A DNA stretch of 64,000 nt, taken from the NCBI RefSeq assembly GCF_040361275.1, contig NZ_APNH01000001.1:434001-498000 (forward strand), given 5' to 3'. Source of the stretch: Salinisphaera sp. T31B1 (GTDB lineage: Bacteria; Pseudomonadota; Gammaproteobacteria; Nevskiales; Salinisphaeraceae). The first letter of the stretch is position 1; the number at the start of each line of letters is the position of its first letter. The notes beneath the pieces were generated by a model. That model did not search any database. It worked only from the letters and a program-made list of their open reading frames with translations, and had not been told where the DNA came from. Positions 54,610 to 63,768 of the stretch are shown here, in pieces. Both the position numbers and the translations under genes were made by a program.

Positions 54610-55079
54610 GGACGCACCGATCGGCCGGTGCGCATGAACGCCGCGTGACACAGCGCGGTCGGCCGATCGGGCGTGTTCTGGTGCAGCGTGGCGCGTACGA
54701 AGGCCACACAACGGGTGATGTGATGGCACTCGGCTTCGACGACCAGCGATTGACCGGCCCGCGCCGGGCGCAGGTAGTCCATGCGCAGATCCAGCGTGGC
54801 CACCGTTTCCAGCCCCGGCAGCGCCAGGAACACCGCCAGGCCGCACGCGCTGTCGGCCGCACTCGTGCCGACGGCGGTATGCCATAGACCGGCCATCGGG
54901 TCGCCCACGAAATCCTCGCGAAACGGCAGCTCCACGACGATCGTGGGGCCGGACACGTCGACGATTTCCAGCCCGAGCGCGGCGATATGCGGGATACGGT
55001 CGTGAAAACGACGCGCGATCTCGGCCCGTACCTCGGGTTCGCTCTTGTCGATGCCGTCGATCGCGCGGGTGTCGGTCAT
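54606..55079 (-). CDS. PaaI-like hotdog thioesterase (first of pair)
   Basis: This 157-residue hotdog protein has GDPMAGLWHTAVGTSAADSACGLAV, with WHTAV in place of the usual HGGV, and a TLDLRMDYLRPARAG strand. The start MTDTRAIDG at 55079 matches typical family length. It is translationally coupled to the second thioesterase. Confidence 0.83.
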   Translation of the reverse strand: MTDTRAIDGIDKSEPEVRAEIARRFHDRIPHIAALGLEIVDVSGPTIVVELPFREDFVGDPMAGLWHTAVGTSAADSACGLAVFLALPGLETVATLDLRMDYLRPARAGQSLVVEAECHHITRCVAFVRATLHQNTPDRPTALCHAAFMRTGRSVRP

Positions 55080-55232
55080 GGTGGGCGACCATAGCCGGCC
55101 ACGTCGGCCACGTCCATGCCGGCCCGTCTGCAACGCCGCGCTGCGCGAGCGCGTAAGATGGGGTGACGGACAGGCTCCGCCCGGCCTGCCCGTTGCGGAT
55201 AGCCCGCTTGGTTTTATCGGCCGCGACTGACT

Positions 55233-55820
55233 ATGGATCACTCCGAATACGCCCTGTTCCCCTTGTCCACCGTGGTGTTCCCCGGCGGCATCATGCCGCT
55301 GCGCATCTTCGAACCGCGTTATCTGGACATGGTCGCGGCCTGCATGCGCGAGCAGCGGGGATTCGGGGTGTGCGCGGCTCAGCCGGCCAGGGACAAGGGC
55401 TCTTTCAGCACCCCGCGCGCGGTGGGTACGCTGGTCGAGATCATCGACTTCGATCGCCTGGACGACGGCCACCTGGGCATTACCGTGAAAGGCCAGCAGC
55501 GCTTCGAGCTCGGCCACAGCCGCCAAGCCGACGACGGCCTGTGGTGGGGCACGATATCGGTCATCACTGAAGACGCCGACAGCGCCTGTCCGATCGAGTT
55601 CTCACAGCTCAAGCAGGTCGCAGCCGCCTTGATCGAGGAGGTCGGCCTGCCTTACGAGGCTCAGGGCCGAGCCTACGATTCGGCGAGCTGGCTGTCAGCA
55701 CGACTGACCGAGCTGCTGCCTTTCGATGCCGCCACCAAGCACGATCTGCTGGCCACGAACGATCCGCTGGAACGCCTGCGCCGGATCCGACCCATGGTCG
55801 AGATCGAAAACGCGCGTTGA
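55233..55820 (+). CDS. Stand-alone LON N-terminal substrate-binding domain protein
   Basis: The 195-residue protein consists of a LON-N domain only: YALFPLSTVVFPGGIMPLRIFEPRYLDMV is the hallmark. No ATPase or protease domain follows. Such proteins may present substrates to proteases or act alone. Divergent from the thioesterase pair. Confidence 0.92.
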   Translation: MDHSEYALFPLSTVVFPGGIMPLRIFEPRYLDMVAACMREQRGFGVCAAQPARDKGSFSTPRAVGTLVEIIDFDRLDDGHLGITVKGQQRFELGHSRQADDGLWWGTISVITEDADSACPIEFSQLKQVAAALIEEVGLPYEAQGRAYDSASWLSARLTELLPFDAATKHDLLATNDPLERLRRIRPMVEIENAR

Positions 55821-55825
55821 GACAA

Positions 55826-55852
55826 CGCCGGTCCGGGCCGGCGCGGTCGTTA
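55826..55852 (+). terminator. Weak terminator-like hairpin after the LON-N gene
   Basis: CGCCGG (55826-55831), a six-base loop and CCGGCG (55838-55843), followed by a T-rich stretch (TTATTTT at about 55850-55856). The stem is short, so termination is uncertain. Confidence 0.35.
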
Positions 55853-55908
55853 TTTTCGCTGTGTCGCGATAGCATGGCGAAAAGAAAAATCAACGAGTTC
55901 CCTCTCCC

Positions 55909-57666
55909 GTGAAACGCCAAGCCTGCCGGGCAGCCTGTGCTGTCCTGGTGATGCTGTTGGCGGCCTGCAGCAGCCAGCCCGTCCGCGACACCGAAGCCGA
56001 GCCCGCCCCGAATACGCCGCCGCCCGTCGATCCGATGGTTCAGGCGATGACCGCACAACTCGCGGCGCTGCCCGATACCACCGTCGGCACTGCCGTGGCG
56101 GATTTCTATGGTGCCCGCGACGATCGGCCAGCCTGGTTCGGGCCCGACCGCGCGCCACGTGCGGCCATCAAGTCACTGCTGGACGCGTTGTCCCGTGCCG
56201 ACCGCCAGGGTCTGATCGCCGCCGATTACGGCTACGATCGGCTGGCCGAACGCATCGAGACCCTCGACGCCGCCCCCGGCCCGCTCCAGCCCGCGGATCT
56301 GGCGAAGCTGGATATCCGCCTCAGCCGTGCGTTCGTGGCCTATGCCGTGGATCTGCACCGAGGCCGAATAGAGCCGGGCCGCGACCTGCGACCGCGCTGG
56401 TACGAGGACCTGCCGCCCGGCGATTACGCCGGTGCGCTGGCCCGCGCCACCGACGACGGCAACGTGGACGACGCGCTGGCCGAGCTGCGCCCGCCGCATG
56501 CCGGCTATACGCTGCTGGTCAAGGCGCTGGCCGACTATCGTGCGATTGTCGACGACGGCGGCTGGCCCATGCTGGCCGACGGGCCGCTGCTGGAATCCGG
56601 CATGCGCGATGCCCGGGTACCGGCATTGCGGCGACGCCTGCATGTGACCGGCGATCTGCCGCCAGACTCGCCTGCCGGCGACACCGTCGACGACGGCGTG
56701 CCGCGCCTGGAGCGACTCGACGACAAGCCGCCCGTCGATCTGACCTCGCGCCGCTATGACCAGCAGCTGGCCGCAGCAGTGCGGCACTTTCAGCGCCGCC
56801 ACGGGCTGGCCGTGGACGGGCGCGTCGGCCCGTCCACGCGGGCCGCACTGAATGTTCCGGCCGAGCGCCGGGCCCACCAGATCGAGCTCAACCTGGAGCG
56901 CTGGCGCTGGCTGCCGGGCGATCTGGGCGACCGCTATGTCATGGTCAACATTCCCGAATACCGCCTGCGCGCCTACGATGATGGCCAGGCCGTGCTCGAG
57001 ATGAACGTGGTGGTCGGCAAATCCTACGACGACCGTGCCACACCGGTGTTCTCGGATCGCATGCGTTACGTGATCTTCCGCCCGTTCTGGAATATCCCGC
57101 ACGGCATCGCGGTCGACGAGATCCTGCCCAAGGCACGCGCCGATGCCGGCTATCTCGACCGGCGCCAGTACCAGATCGTGCGTGCCTTCGGCCCCAACGC
57201 CGAGCCGCTCGCCGCCACCCCGGCCAACCTGGACCGGGTCGAATCCGGCCAGCTGCATATGCGCCAGGCGGCCGGTCCGCATAACGCGCTCGGTCTGGTC
57301 AAGTTCATGTTTCCCAACGAATATGCGGTCTATCTTCACGACAGTCCGTCGGAGCAGTTGTTCTCGCGCACCCAGCGCGACTTCAGCCACGGCTGTGTGC
57401 GCGTGGCCGATCCGGCCGCACTCGCCGGCTTCGTGCTCGCCGGCCGCCCCGAGTGGGATGCCGCCCGAATCGACAAGGCACTCCACGAAGGCGGGCGCGA
57501 GCGCGTGAATCTGGCCGAACCGCTGCCGGTCTATCTGATCTACTGGACGGCCTTCGTCAACGACGACGGCGTGCAGTTCCGCAACGATCTGTATAACCAC
57601 GATCCGCAGTTGGAACGTGCCATGCAGCGCAGCCACCGCACGAGCCGGTGGCAGGACGCCGGTTGA
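55909..57666 (+). CDS. LdtD/YcbB-like L,D-transpeptidase, lipoprotein
   Basis: This 585-residue enzyme makes 3-3 crosslinks in peptidoglycan. It has a lipobox (LLAAC, Cys20), a helical scaffold domain, a peptidoglycan-binding module (AAVRHFQRRHGLAVDGRVGPSTRAAL, about 285-315) and a YkuD catalytic domain with Cys496 in FSHGCVRV. RPFWNIPHGIAVDEILPK is typical of YcbB. Start GTG 55909. Its stop overlaps the start of the M15-like gene. Confidence 0.92.
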   Translation: MKRQACRAACAVLVMLLAACSSQPVRDTEAEPAPNTPPPVDPMVQAMTAQLAALPDTTVGTAVADFYGARDDRPAWFGPDRAPRAAIKSLLDALSRADRQGLIAADYGYDRLAERIETLDAAPGPLQPADLAKLDIRLSRAFVAYAVDLHRGRIEPGRDLRPRWYEDLPPGDYAGALARATDDGNVDDALAELRPPHAGYTLLVKALADYRAIVDDGGWPMLADGPLLESGMRDARVPALRRRLHVTGDLPPDSPAGDTVDDGVPRLERLDDKPPVDLTSRRYDQQLAAAVRHFQRRHGLAVDGRVGPSTRAALNVPAERRAHQIELNLERWRWLPGDLGDRYVMVNIPEYRLRAYDDGQAVLEMNVVVGKSYDDRATPVFSDRMRYVIFRPFWNIPHGIAVDEILPKARADAGYLDRRQYQIVRAFGPNAEPLAATPANLDRVESGQLHMRQAAGPHNALGLVKFMFPNEYAVYLHDSPSEQLFSRTQRDFSHGCVRVADPAALAGFVLAGRPEWDAARIDKALHEGGRERVNLAEPLPVYLIYWTAFVNDDGVQFRNDLYNHDPQLERAMQRSHRTSRWQDAG

Positions 57667-58661
57667 GCCGGCCGCGCGCCACACGCACGGCCCTCGCGAC
57701 CAGCCTCGTGCTGGCGCTGTGGCTGGCGGCGGCCGCGGGCGCGCACGCCCAGCGCTTGAGCATGACGCGCGCGCTGGACGGCACGCTGTTCGGCGGCGAA
57801 CCCGGCTTTGCCGTGCGTATCGGCGAGCGCGCTCTGCAGGGCCCGGTCAATGCAGTGTTCGTCATGCCGGGCACATCGGTCACGCTGAGAGTGACCGATG
57901 TGCCGACAGCCGCCGATCTGAGCCTGGCCACCTATGGCTTCGGGCCGCCGCCACGGCGACTCGGCGACGCATGGCGCTGGCAGGTACCGCGTACGCCGGG
58001 GCTGTACCCCATCAGCCTGCGCAATCGCGCCACCGGCGGCGAGATGCGGATCAACGTCTTCGTGAAGACGCCCTTCGATGCTCGCGAAAGCCAGCTCAAC
58101 GGCTACGATATCGGTCGCTACGAGCCGACCGCCCGGGCACGGGATCCGCACAGCGCGCCGCCGCGCGGGCTGGTGGAAGTCACGCCGACGAACGCGAGCG
58201 TGGCCGTGTCGCCGCATTTCAGCCTCGGCGATTTCCTCTGCCACCAGCAGCCCGAGCACTGGCCCAAATACGTGCTGATCCGCCCGGCCCTGCTGGACAA
58301 GCTCGAGCACATCCGAGGCGCGTTGATCGCGGCCGGCGTGGCCCCGAACGCGGTGGTGATCATGAGCGGCTATCGCACGCCCTGGTACAACGCCGATATC
58401 GGCAACACGACCGTCTATAGCCAGCATCTGTTCGGCAGCGCGGCCGATATCTTCGTGGATGCCGACGCTGACGGCGAGATGGACGATCTCGATGCCGACG
58501 GTGCCATCACGCTTGCCGACGCCGAATGGCTGGCGGATCTGGTAGAAACCGTCACGGCCACAGAGCCCGATCTGGCCGGCGGATTGAGCGCCTACCCGGG
58601 CAATGCCTACCATGGGCCGTTCGTTCATATTGACGTACGCGGCCAGGCCGTAAGATGGTAA
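57663..58661 (+). CDS. M15-like peptidase (DUF882-type) with two calcium-loop motifs
   Basis: The 332-residue exported protein has a signal peptide (ending GAHA), an N-terminal beta domain and a C-terminal M15A-like domain: HFSLGDFLCHQQPEHWPKYV, the zinc motif HLFGSAAD (His255, Asp262) and HGPFVHIDV (His322). Immediately after the zinc motif come two DxDxDGx(hydrophobic)xxxD loops (266-277 and 275-286), EF-hand/dockerin-like. TTG 57663 is chosen: it overlaps the LDT stop and follows AGGA by six bases; GTG 57648 is possible. It probably trims peptidoglycan peptides. Confidence 0.85.
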   Translation: MSRPRATRTALATSLVLALWLAAAAGAHAQRLSMTRALDGTLFGGEPGFAVRIGERALQGPVNAVFVMPGTSVTLRVTDVPTAADLSLATYGFGPPPRRLGDAWRWQVPRTPGLYPISLRNRATGGEMRINVFVKTPFDARESQLNGYDIGRYEPTARARDPHSAPPRGLVEVTPTNASVAVSPHFSLGDFLCHQQPEHWPKYVLIRPALLDKLEHIRGALIAAGVAPNAVVIMSGYRTPWYNADIGNTTVYSQHLFGSAADIFVDADADGEMDDLDADGAITLADAEWLADLVETVTATEPDLAGGLSAYPGNAYHGPFVHIDVRGQAVRW

Positions 58662-58689
58662 TTCCTCTGTCCTGATCGGAGCCAGGCTG

Positions 58690-59970
58690 ATGTTTTTACG
58701 GTCGTTAGTGTTGTCTTGCCGCCTGCAGTTTATCGGCCTGTTGCTCATTGGGCTTGCACTCGCCGTACCGGCCCGGGCGGACTGGCTGCAGTATCGCGAC
58801 GGGGCCGATCGCAATGCCGTGGTCGATACCCAGCTCGCCGCCCCGACCGACCGCGTGAGCGCGCTCCCCACGCCTGACGAGGTGCGCGCGACGCCCACCG
58901 TCTACGACGGCGACCTGCTGGTCGGCAACCATCTGGCCGGTGCGCTCCAGCGTATCGATCCGGCCACCGGCACCGATCGCTGGTCGCTGAATGCACCCAA
59001 CTGGGTGCACTCGGAGATCGTGTGGGCCGGCAAGATCGGCGTCGTCGGCTACGGCAATCGCTATTTCCCCTCCGACGATGATCCGAACGAGGTCAACTAC
59101 GTACGCGGCACCGGGGCCTCCGGCGTGATCGCACTGGATCTGGACGATGGCACCGTACGCTGGCGCTATCGCACCATCGGCGAAGTCATGCCCACCCCCG
59201 TGATCGACCAGGGTAGGGTCTACGCGGCCACCGGTGACCGGGCCGTCCATGTACTGGACCTGAATACCGGGCGCCAGCTGGGCCTGATTCGCTTGGGATC
59301 GTTCGTGAGCATGTCCTCGCCGGCGCTCGATACACAGGGCCGGCTGTTCGTCGGCGGCGGCGATCCGTATCGACTGTTTTGTATCGACCCTGTCGGACAG
59401 ACCGTGGTCTGGCACAGCGATTTCCCGGACATGATCGGCGGCGTGGACGACGTGCCGCCCGCCGTGGCCGGCGATACCGTCTATACCACCGGCGTGATCG
59501 GCACCGATCGACCGGACCGCTTCGATCATCGGCTGTATGCGATCGATGCCGCGACCGGCCAACGGCGCTGGGAGGTGTCGCTGGGTATCGGCGGACCGGT
59601 GAAGAACAACCGCAGCGGCGCGCCGGTGGTCGCCGAGGATCGCGTCGTGGTCGGCAGCCCGACCAGCAAAAGCCTGCAGGCATTCACCCTGGACGGCACG
59701 CGTCTATGGCGCCTCGACAGTGGTGCGATGAAGGCGCCGGTGGTCATTCACGACGGCACGGTGTATGCGGTCAACGCGGCCGGCGAAATCCTGGTCGTGG
59801 ATCTGGCCAGCGGCACGCTGCGCAAGCGCTACAAGCTCAGCGACAAGCCGCTGGCTCCCGCCGGGCCGGTGCTCGTGGGCCAGCATCTGGTCGTGCCCGC
59901 CCAGGACAAGCATGTGTATCTCGTGCCGCTGGCGCTGCTGAACACGCCCGCCGACGACGCCGGCCGTTAA
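58690..59970 (+). CDS. Exported PQQ-type beta-propeller protein
   Basis: The 426-residue protein has a signal peptide (ending PARA) and repeated WD-like PQQ blades: ALQRIDPATGTDRWSL, VIALDLDDGTVRWRYRT, VHVLDLNTGRQLGLI, LYAIDAATGQRRWEVSLG and ILVVDLASGTLRKRY. It resembles BamB-like propellers but is longer, and no catalytic dehydrogenase residues are evident. It follows the M15-like gene by 28 bp with GGAG before the ATG. Its TAA overlaps the convergent gene's stop. Confidence 0.85.
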   Translation: MFLRSLVLSCRLQFIGLLLIGLALAVPARADWLQYRDGADRNAVVDTQLAAPTDRVSALPTPDEVRATPTVYDGDLLVGNHLAGALQRIDPATGTDRWSLNAPNWVHSEIVWAGKIGVVGYGNRYFPSDDDPNEVNYVRGTGASGVIALDLDDGTVRWRYRTIGEVMPTPVIDQGRVYAATGDRAVHVLDLNTGRQLGLIRLGSFVSMSSPALDTQGRLFVGGGDPYRLFCIDPVGQTVVWHSDFPDMIGGVDDVPPAVAGDTVYTTGVIGTDRPDRFDHRLYAIDAATGQRRWEVSLGIGGPVKNNRSGAPVVAEDRVVVGSPTSKSLQAFTLDGTRLWRLDSGAMKAPVVIHDGTVYAVNAAGEILVVDLASGTLRKRYKLSDKPLAPAGPVLVGQHLVVPAQDKHVYLVPLALLNTPADDAGR

Positions 59971-61019
59971 GGTGTGGCCTGGGGGCCGGCCGTCAGGACG
60001 GTGCCCTGGCCGGCCCCTGCGCCCGGCCCGGGCGTCGAGCGGCCCGCCGCCGTATCGGCAAGCGCTGCCAGCCGGTTGGCGATGGCCTCGATACGATCGC
60101 TCTGCCCCTGGATATCGTGGCGATCGGCCACGAAGCGCGGGCTTTCGTAGTAGATCGTGACCCGACCGTCATCGGCCTGGGTCACCAGCATCTTCTCGGG
60201 CAGATCGATGCCTGCGGTCTGACCGGCCTGCATGAGGCGGGAGTCCGCCGAGACGTCGCCGAACACGAACAAAGTGCTCGGATTGAGCGCACGCCCGATC
60301 TGCAGCGCACGCTGGGCAAAGTCGACAGTGAACACGCTGGCCAGGTCGGCATCGGCGTTGATCGCAGTGTTCAGATTCGACACGGTCGCGGCGAAGCCGA
60401 CCCGACTGTCCACCGATACGATACCTGCGCCCTCGTCCAGGCCCGCACTCGACCCGCGATTGTCCACCGCGTTGTCAGCGGCTTGTTCGACCAGCGCCTG
60501 CAGATCGTCGTCGTAGCTGTCCAGGGCACCGTCTTCCGCATCGGCGAGATCGAAGCGTGCCGCCAGATAATTGCCGCTGTTGTACGCCAGGCCCACTTCG
60601 CCGTCGTCATCGCGATAGACCAGAATCCGTGCCGGCAGGTCGAGCCCGACGCGCGGATCGGCCGCGACCAGTGCCGCGGTGCGGTTGGGATCGTCGAGAA
60701 AATACACCGTGGTCGGGCGCAGCTCGAGCGTCACGTTGGCTGCGCGCTGGCGGTGATCGATCACATCCGCCAGATAGCGATTGCGCTCGCGGTAGGCTGC
60801 GACCAGCGCATCGCGGGTCGCGTCGAAGCTGCGGTCGGATACGGCCAACGCAAGCCCCGAGACATCGGTATCGGCCACCGGCTCGGTCGTATCGGTCACG
60901 CCATCGTCGTGTCCGCTGCCGACACCCAGTTCCGAAGACCAGTCACAGCCGGCCAAGACGGCAAGCCCGGCCAGCAGCAACAGGCTTGCAGCGACTCTCC
61001 CCGGCCTGCGTATCGACAT
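59967..61019 (-). CDS. Lipoprotein with two DUF302 domains
   Basis: The 350-residue protein has a lipobox (VLAGC) and two DUF302 domains (about 48-150 and 175-285), each with the TVYFLDDPNRTAALVAADPRVGLDLPARI / TLFVFGDVSADSRLMQAGQTAGIDLPEKM pattern. DUF302 proteins have no settled function and may bind a small ligand. A Pro/Gly/Thr-rich tail follows. It is the last gene of the patatin operon, 37 bp downstream of the voltage-sensor-like gene. Confidence 0.82.
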   Translation of the reverse strand: MSIRRPGRVAASLLLLAGLAVLAGCDWSSELGVGSGHDDGVTDTTEPVADTDVSGLALAVSDRSFDATRDALVAAYRERNRYLADVIDHRQRAANVTLELRPTTVYFLDDPNRTAALVAADPRVGLDLPARILVYRDDDGEVGLAYNSGNYLAARFDLADAEDGALDSYDDDLQALVEQAADNAVDNRGSSAGLDEGAGIVSVDSRVGFAATVSNLNTAINADADLASVFTVDFAQRALQIGRALNPSTLFVFGDVSADSRLMQAGQTAGIDLPEKMLVTQADDGRVTIYYESPRFVADRHDIQGQSDRIEAIANRLAALADTAAGRSTPGPGAGAGQGTVLTAGPQATP

Positions 61020-61056
61020 GGCGCGCTCCCGGACCGTGGCTGACAACCTGCTCAGA

Positions 61057-62097
61057 TTACTCGAAATGCTCGCGCCAGCGCTGGACCGCGACCTGCTGCT
61101 TGACCAAGTCCAGAATCTCGACGACGGCATCGCGCACCTCCGAGCTCTCGCCGATATCATCGGCCAGCAGGCGGGTTATCACGCTGTCGGTGATGTTCTG
61201 GACCAGCGCGTCGAAGTCCGCCGAGGACAGACCCGCCACCGCTTCGTCGAGCACATTGTTGACGGTATCGGTGATCGCCTCGTCCAGCGCCCGGGACACG
61301 AAGCTGCCCAGCATCGGCACGCGCTCGAGATTCTTCAGCGCGCTGTTGTTGTCCACCCCGCGATTGACCACCGACGCCACATAGGCCTGCAGCTGCTCGC
61401 GGTTGGCCTTGTAGGCGCTGATGATGGCGTTCTCGATATGGGTGCTGGCCGAAGCCACCAGCCGCTGCTGGCGCGGCTGGATCACCTCGCGCACGACCTG
61501 GTTGGACAGTTCGCGGCCGCCGCTCTGCAGTTCGTCCTGGGCGCCGCTCAGCACCTTGATGACCACCCGATCGGAGATCTCTTCAACGACGATGTCGTAG
61601 TAGACCATGGCCGTCTTGTATACGGCCCAGTTGCGGATATCGATCGCGCCCAGGCGTTGCAGACGCATCAGAATCGAGATCACGCGCAGGATGCGCAGAA
61701 AACGGAAACCCGCTACCGGCACGCAGCCCAGCACGTCGTACCAGCGCGCGAAGGGATAGAAGAACCAGCGATAGTAGCGCTGCTGGTAGATCGCCACCGC
61801 CCAGCCGGCCAGCACATCGGCGACGAAGACGGCCACGAACATCAGATCGATGGTCACGAAATTTTCGTGGATACGGCTTTCGTACCAGTCGTGGCCGGCC
61901 GGCCACAGCGCGTCGAAGGCCGACGACAACGGGCCGACCGCGAACAAAGCGTCGAACACGATCAGCACCAGATTGATCGACACCAGCACGATGATGGCCA
62001 GATCCCAGAGCAGGAACAGCCGTTCGCCGAGGCTGCGCTTCGGATCGACCAGATCGAACGCGTCCAGCGCGTGTGGTGCTTTTTCGCGACGGCTCAC
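61057..62097 (-). CDS. Voltage-sensor-like four-helix membrane protein with helical tail
   Basis: This 346-residue protein has two hydrophobic helices (about 27-53 and 79-104), a third segment ARWYDVLGCVP with Asp121, and a fourth with Arg at 132, 135, 138, 145 and 148 in RFLRILRVISILMR. That spacing and the S3 acidic residue match a voltage-sensor S1-S4 domain, but no pore domain follows. Residues 170-346 form a long helical, coiled-coil-like cytoplasmic tail. GTG 62097 overlaps the patatin stop (GTGA), so the pair is translationally coupled. Confidence 0.75.
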   Translation of the reverse strand: MSRREKAPHALDAFDLVDPKRSLGERLFLLWDLAIIVLVSINLVLIVFDALFAVGPLSSAFDALWPAGHDWYESRIHENFVTIDLMFVAVFVADVLAGWAVAIYQQRYYRWFFYPFARWYDVLGCVPVAGFRFLRILRVISILMRLQRLGAIDIRNWAVYKTAMVYYDIVVEEISDRVVIKVLSGAQDELQSGGRELSNQVVREVIQPRQQRLVASASTHIENAIISAYKANREQLQAYVASVVNRGVDNNSALKNLERVPMLGSFVSRALDEAITDTVNNVLDEAVAGLSSADFDALVQNITDSVITRLLADDIGESSEVRDAVVEILDLVKQQVAVQRWREHFE

Positions 62098-63581
62098 GAG
62101 GCCACCGCCCGCGCATCGGCCCCGGTCAGCGCCACTGGGCGCAGCATCTCGCGCACCTCGTCGATCTGGGCGTCCATCTGACGGTATCCCCAGCCGACGG
62201 CCAGATCCAGCGCCTCGCCGCCGGGCACGATATTCAAAGGCGACAGGGTCTTGTCGAAACGAACCATCGTGTCGGCATACACTCGATTGATGCGCATCTG
62301 CATCTGCACCGTCTGCGTGATCGGCCAGAGCCAGAGATTCTTGGCATCCACCCGGGGAAAGAAACAGTCGAAGGCCAGGTAGTAGGCATTGCGCGTCGCC
62401 GTGGCGGCCCGCCCGGCGGCCACGCCCTGCCATGCAGCCCGGGCGGGCACGTTGTCGGCTACACCGCCGTCGACGATCGCCGCCAGCTCGCGTCGGGCCA
62501 TCAGCTCGGAGAATATCTCGCGCGTGACGCCGGCTCTGGGGCCCGGCTCGTACTGCAGGATCGTCGGCACCGCCGCCGAGAAGCCGGCGGCGTCCACGGC
62601 ATGCACTGCCCGGGTGTCGGTATCCCGGCCGAGTACGATCGGCTCGACCACATCCGCCGAAAAGAACTGCAGCAGGCGGGTAAAGCGTGCGGCCACACGC
62701 ATCCACATCGGCAGCCAGCGGTCGGCGCCACGTTCGGGTGCGCGTACATCCGAGGCCAGCCGCTCGTAGGGCCGTCGGCGAATGCCCGCCACGATCAGAT
62801 CCAGCGGGATCTCCATTTCGTCGAGCCGCAGGGGCCGGCGCAGATCACCGGTGGACATGCGCTGGTGCAAGGCCCGCAGATGCAGGTGCAGCAGCCCCGG
62901 CAGACAGAACTCGCGACGCCGACGCGCGGTGGAGAAGATATCGCCGTTTTTCAGTGGCCGGGCAAAATCCAGGTATTCGTTGACATCGCCGTGGCGTCGC
63001 TGGGCACGAAACAGGCCCAGGATGGCGCCGATCGAATTGCCCACGATGTAGTCCGGAATGAGATTGTCTTCCATGAGCCGAGCGAAGGCGCCGGCATAGA
63101 CATAGCCGGCCCCGCCGCCCCCACCGGCAACCACGACCAGGGCCCGGCGGCCGGCCTCGCGGTCGAGCGCCGCGGCATCGAAGTCGTTGCCATGGGTGGC
63201 CAGCAACCGGCGCCGCAGCGCGATACAGCGCGCACGCAGGCCCGGCACGGCCTCGAGACAGTAGACCAGCTTTTCCTCGGCCGTCGCCGAACCGCGCAGC
63301 CGGTCGTATAGATGTTCGAGCAGCCAGGCGCGCAGCGGCGCGATCTGGGCGGAGTCGACGGTGACATCATCCTGGCCGCTGGCCGGGCGGAACACATGCA
63401 GTCTGGCCAGACCCAGGGCATAACGCAGACACTGGTAGTCGGCATCGGCGATCGCCGACGGCGCCCCCAGCCAGGCACGCACCAGGGCGCGCTCCATACG
63501 CTGGAGCTGCAGCCGCTCGCGTTCGTCGCGTTCGACGTCGGCACGCGACAACGCCGTTGCGGTAGGGCGCGCCGTGTTCAT
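62094..63581 (-). CDS. Patatin-like phospholipase
   Basis: The 495-residue protein has a 145-residue helical N-terminal region and a patatin domain: the oxyanion glycine run GGGGGAGYVYAG (153-164), the nucleophile GNSIG (Ser183) and the catalytic Asp371 in DGGVADN. It should hydrolyse phospholipid or lysophospholipid acyl chains. There is no signal peptide, so it acts from the cytoplasm or inner membrane face. It heads an operon with the voltage-sensor-like protein and the DUF302 lipoprotein. Confidence 0.9.
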   Translation of the reverse strand: MNTARPTATALSRADVERDERERLQLQRMERALVRAWLGAPSAIADADYQCLRYALGLARLHVFRPASGQDDVTVDSAQIAPLRAWLLEHLYDRLRGSATAEEKLVYCLEAVPGLRARCIALRRRLLATHGNDFDAAALDREAGRRALVVVAGGGGGAGYVYAGAFARLMEDNLIPDYIVGNSIGAILGLFRAQRRHGDVNEYLDFARPLKNGDIFSTARRRREFCLPGLLHLHLRALHQRMSTGDLRRPLRLDEMEIPLDLIVAGIRRRPYERLASDVRAPERGADRWLPMWMRVAARFTRLLQFFSADVVEPIVLGRDTDTRAVHAVDAAGFSAAVPTILQYEPGPRAGVTREIFSELMARRELAAIVDGGVADNVPARAAWQGVAAGRAATATRNAYYLAFDCFFPRVDAKNLWLWPITQTVQMQMRINRVYADTMVRFDKTLSPLNIVPGGEALDLAVGWGYRQMDAQIDEVREMLRPVALTGADARAVAS

Positions 63582-63768
63582 GGATATACCCCCAAACCCT
63601 GTCGTCCGCCCGAATGGGCAAGCCTCGGCCTCAGCAGCCGGTATCGGCGGCAGCGGAGTCGAACATGACGCCTGCAGTGCCGGTTTCCGATCGCCGGCCA
63701 GCATACCGAGGCCTCGTGTATGCCGTCACCCTCGCCCCGGGCCGTGATTGTCGAGCCGCGTCTGGAGT

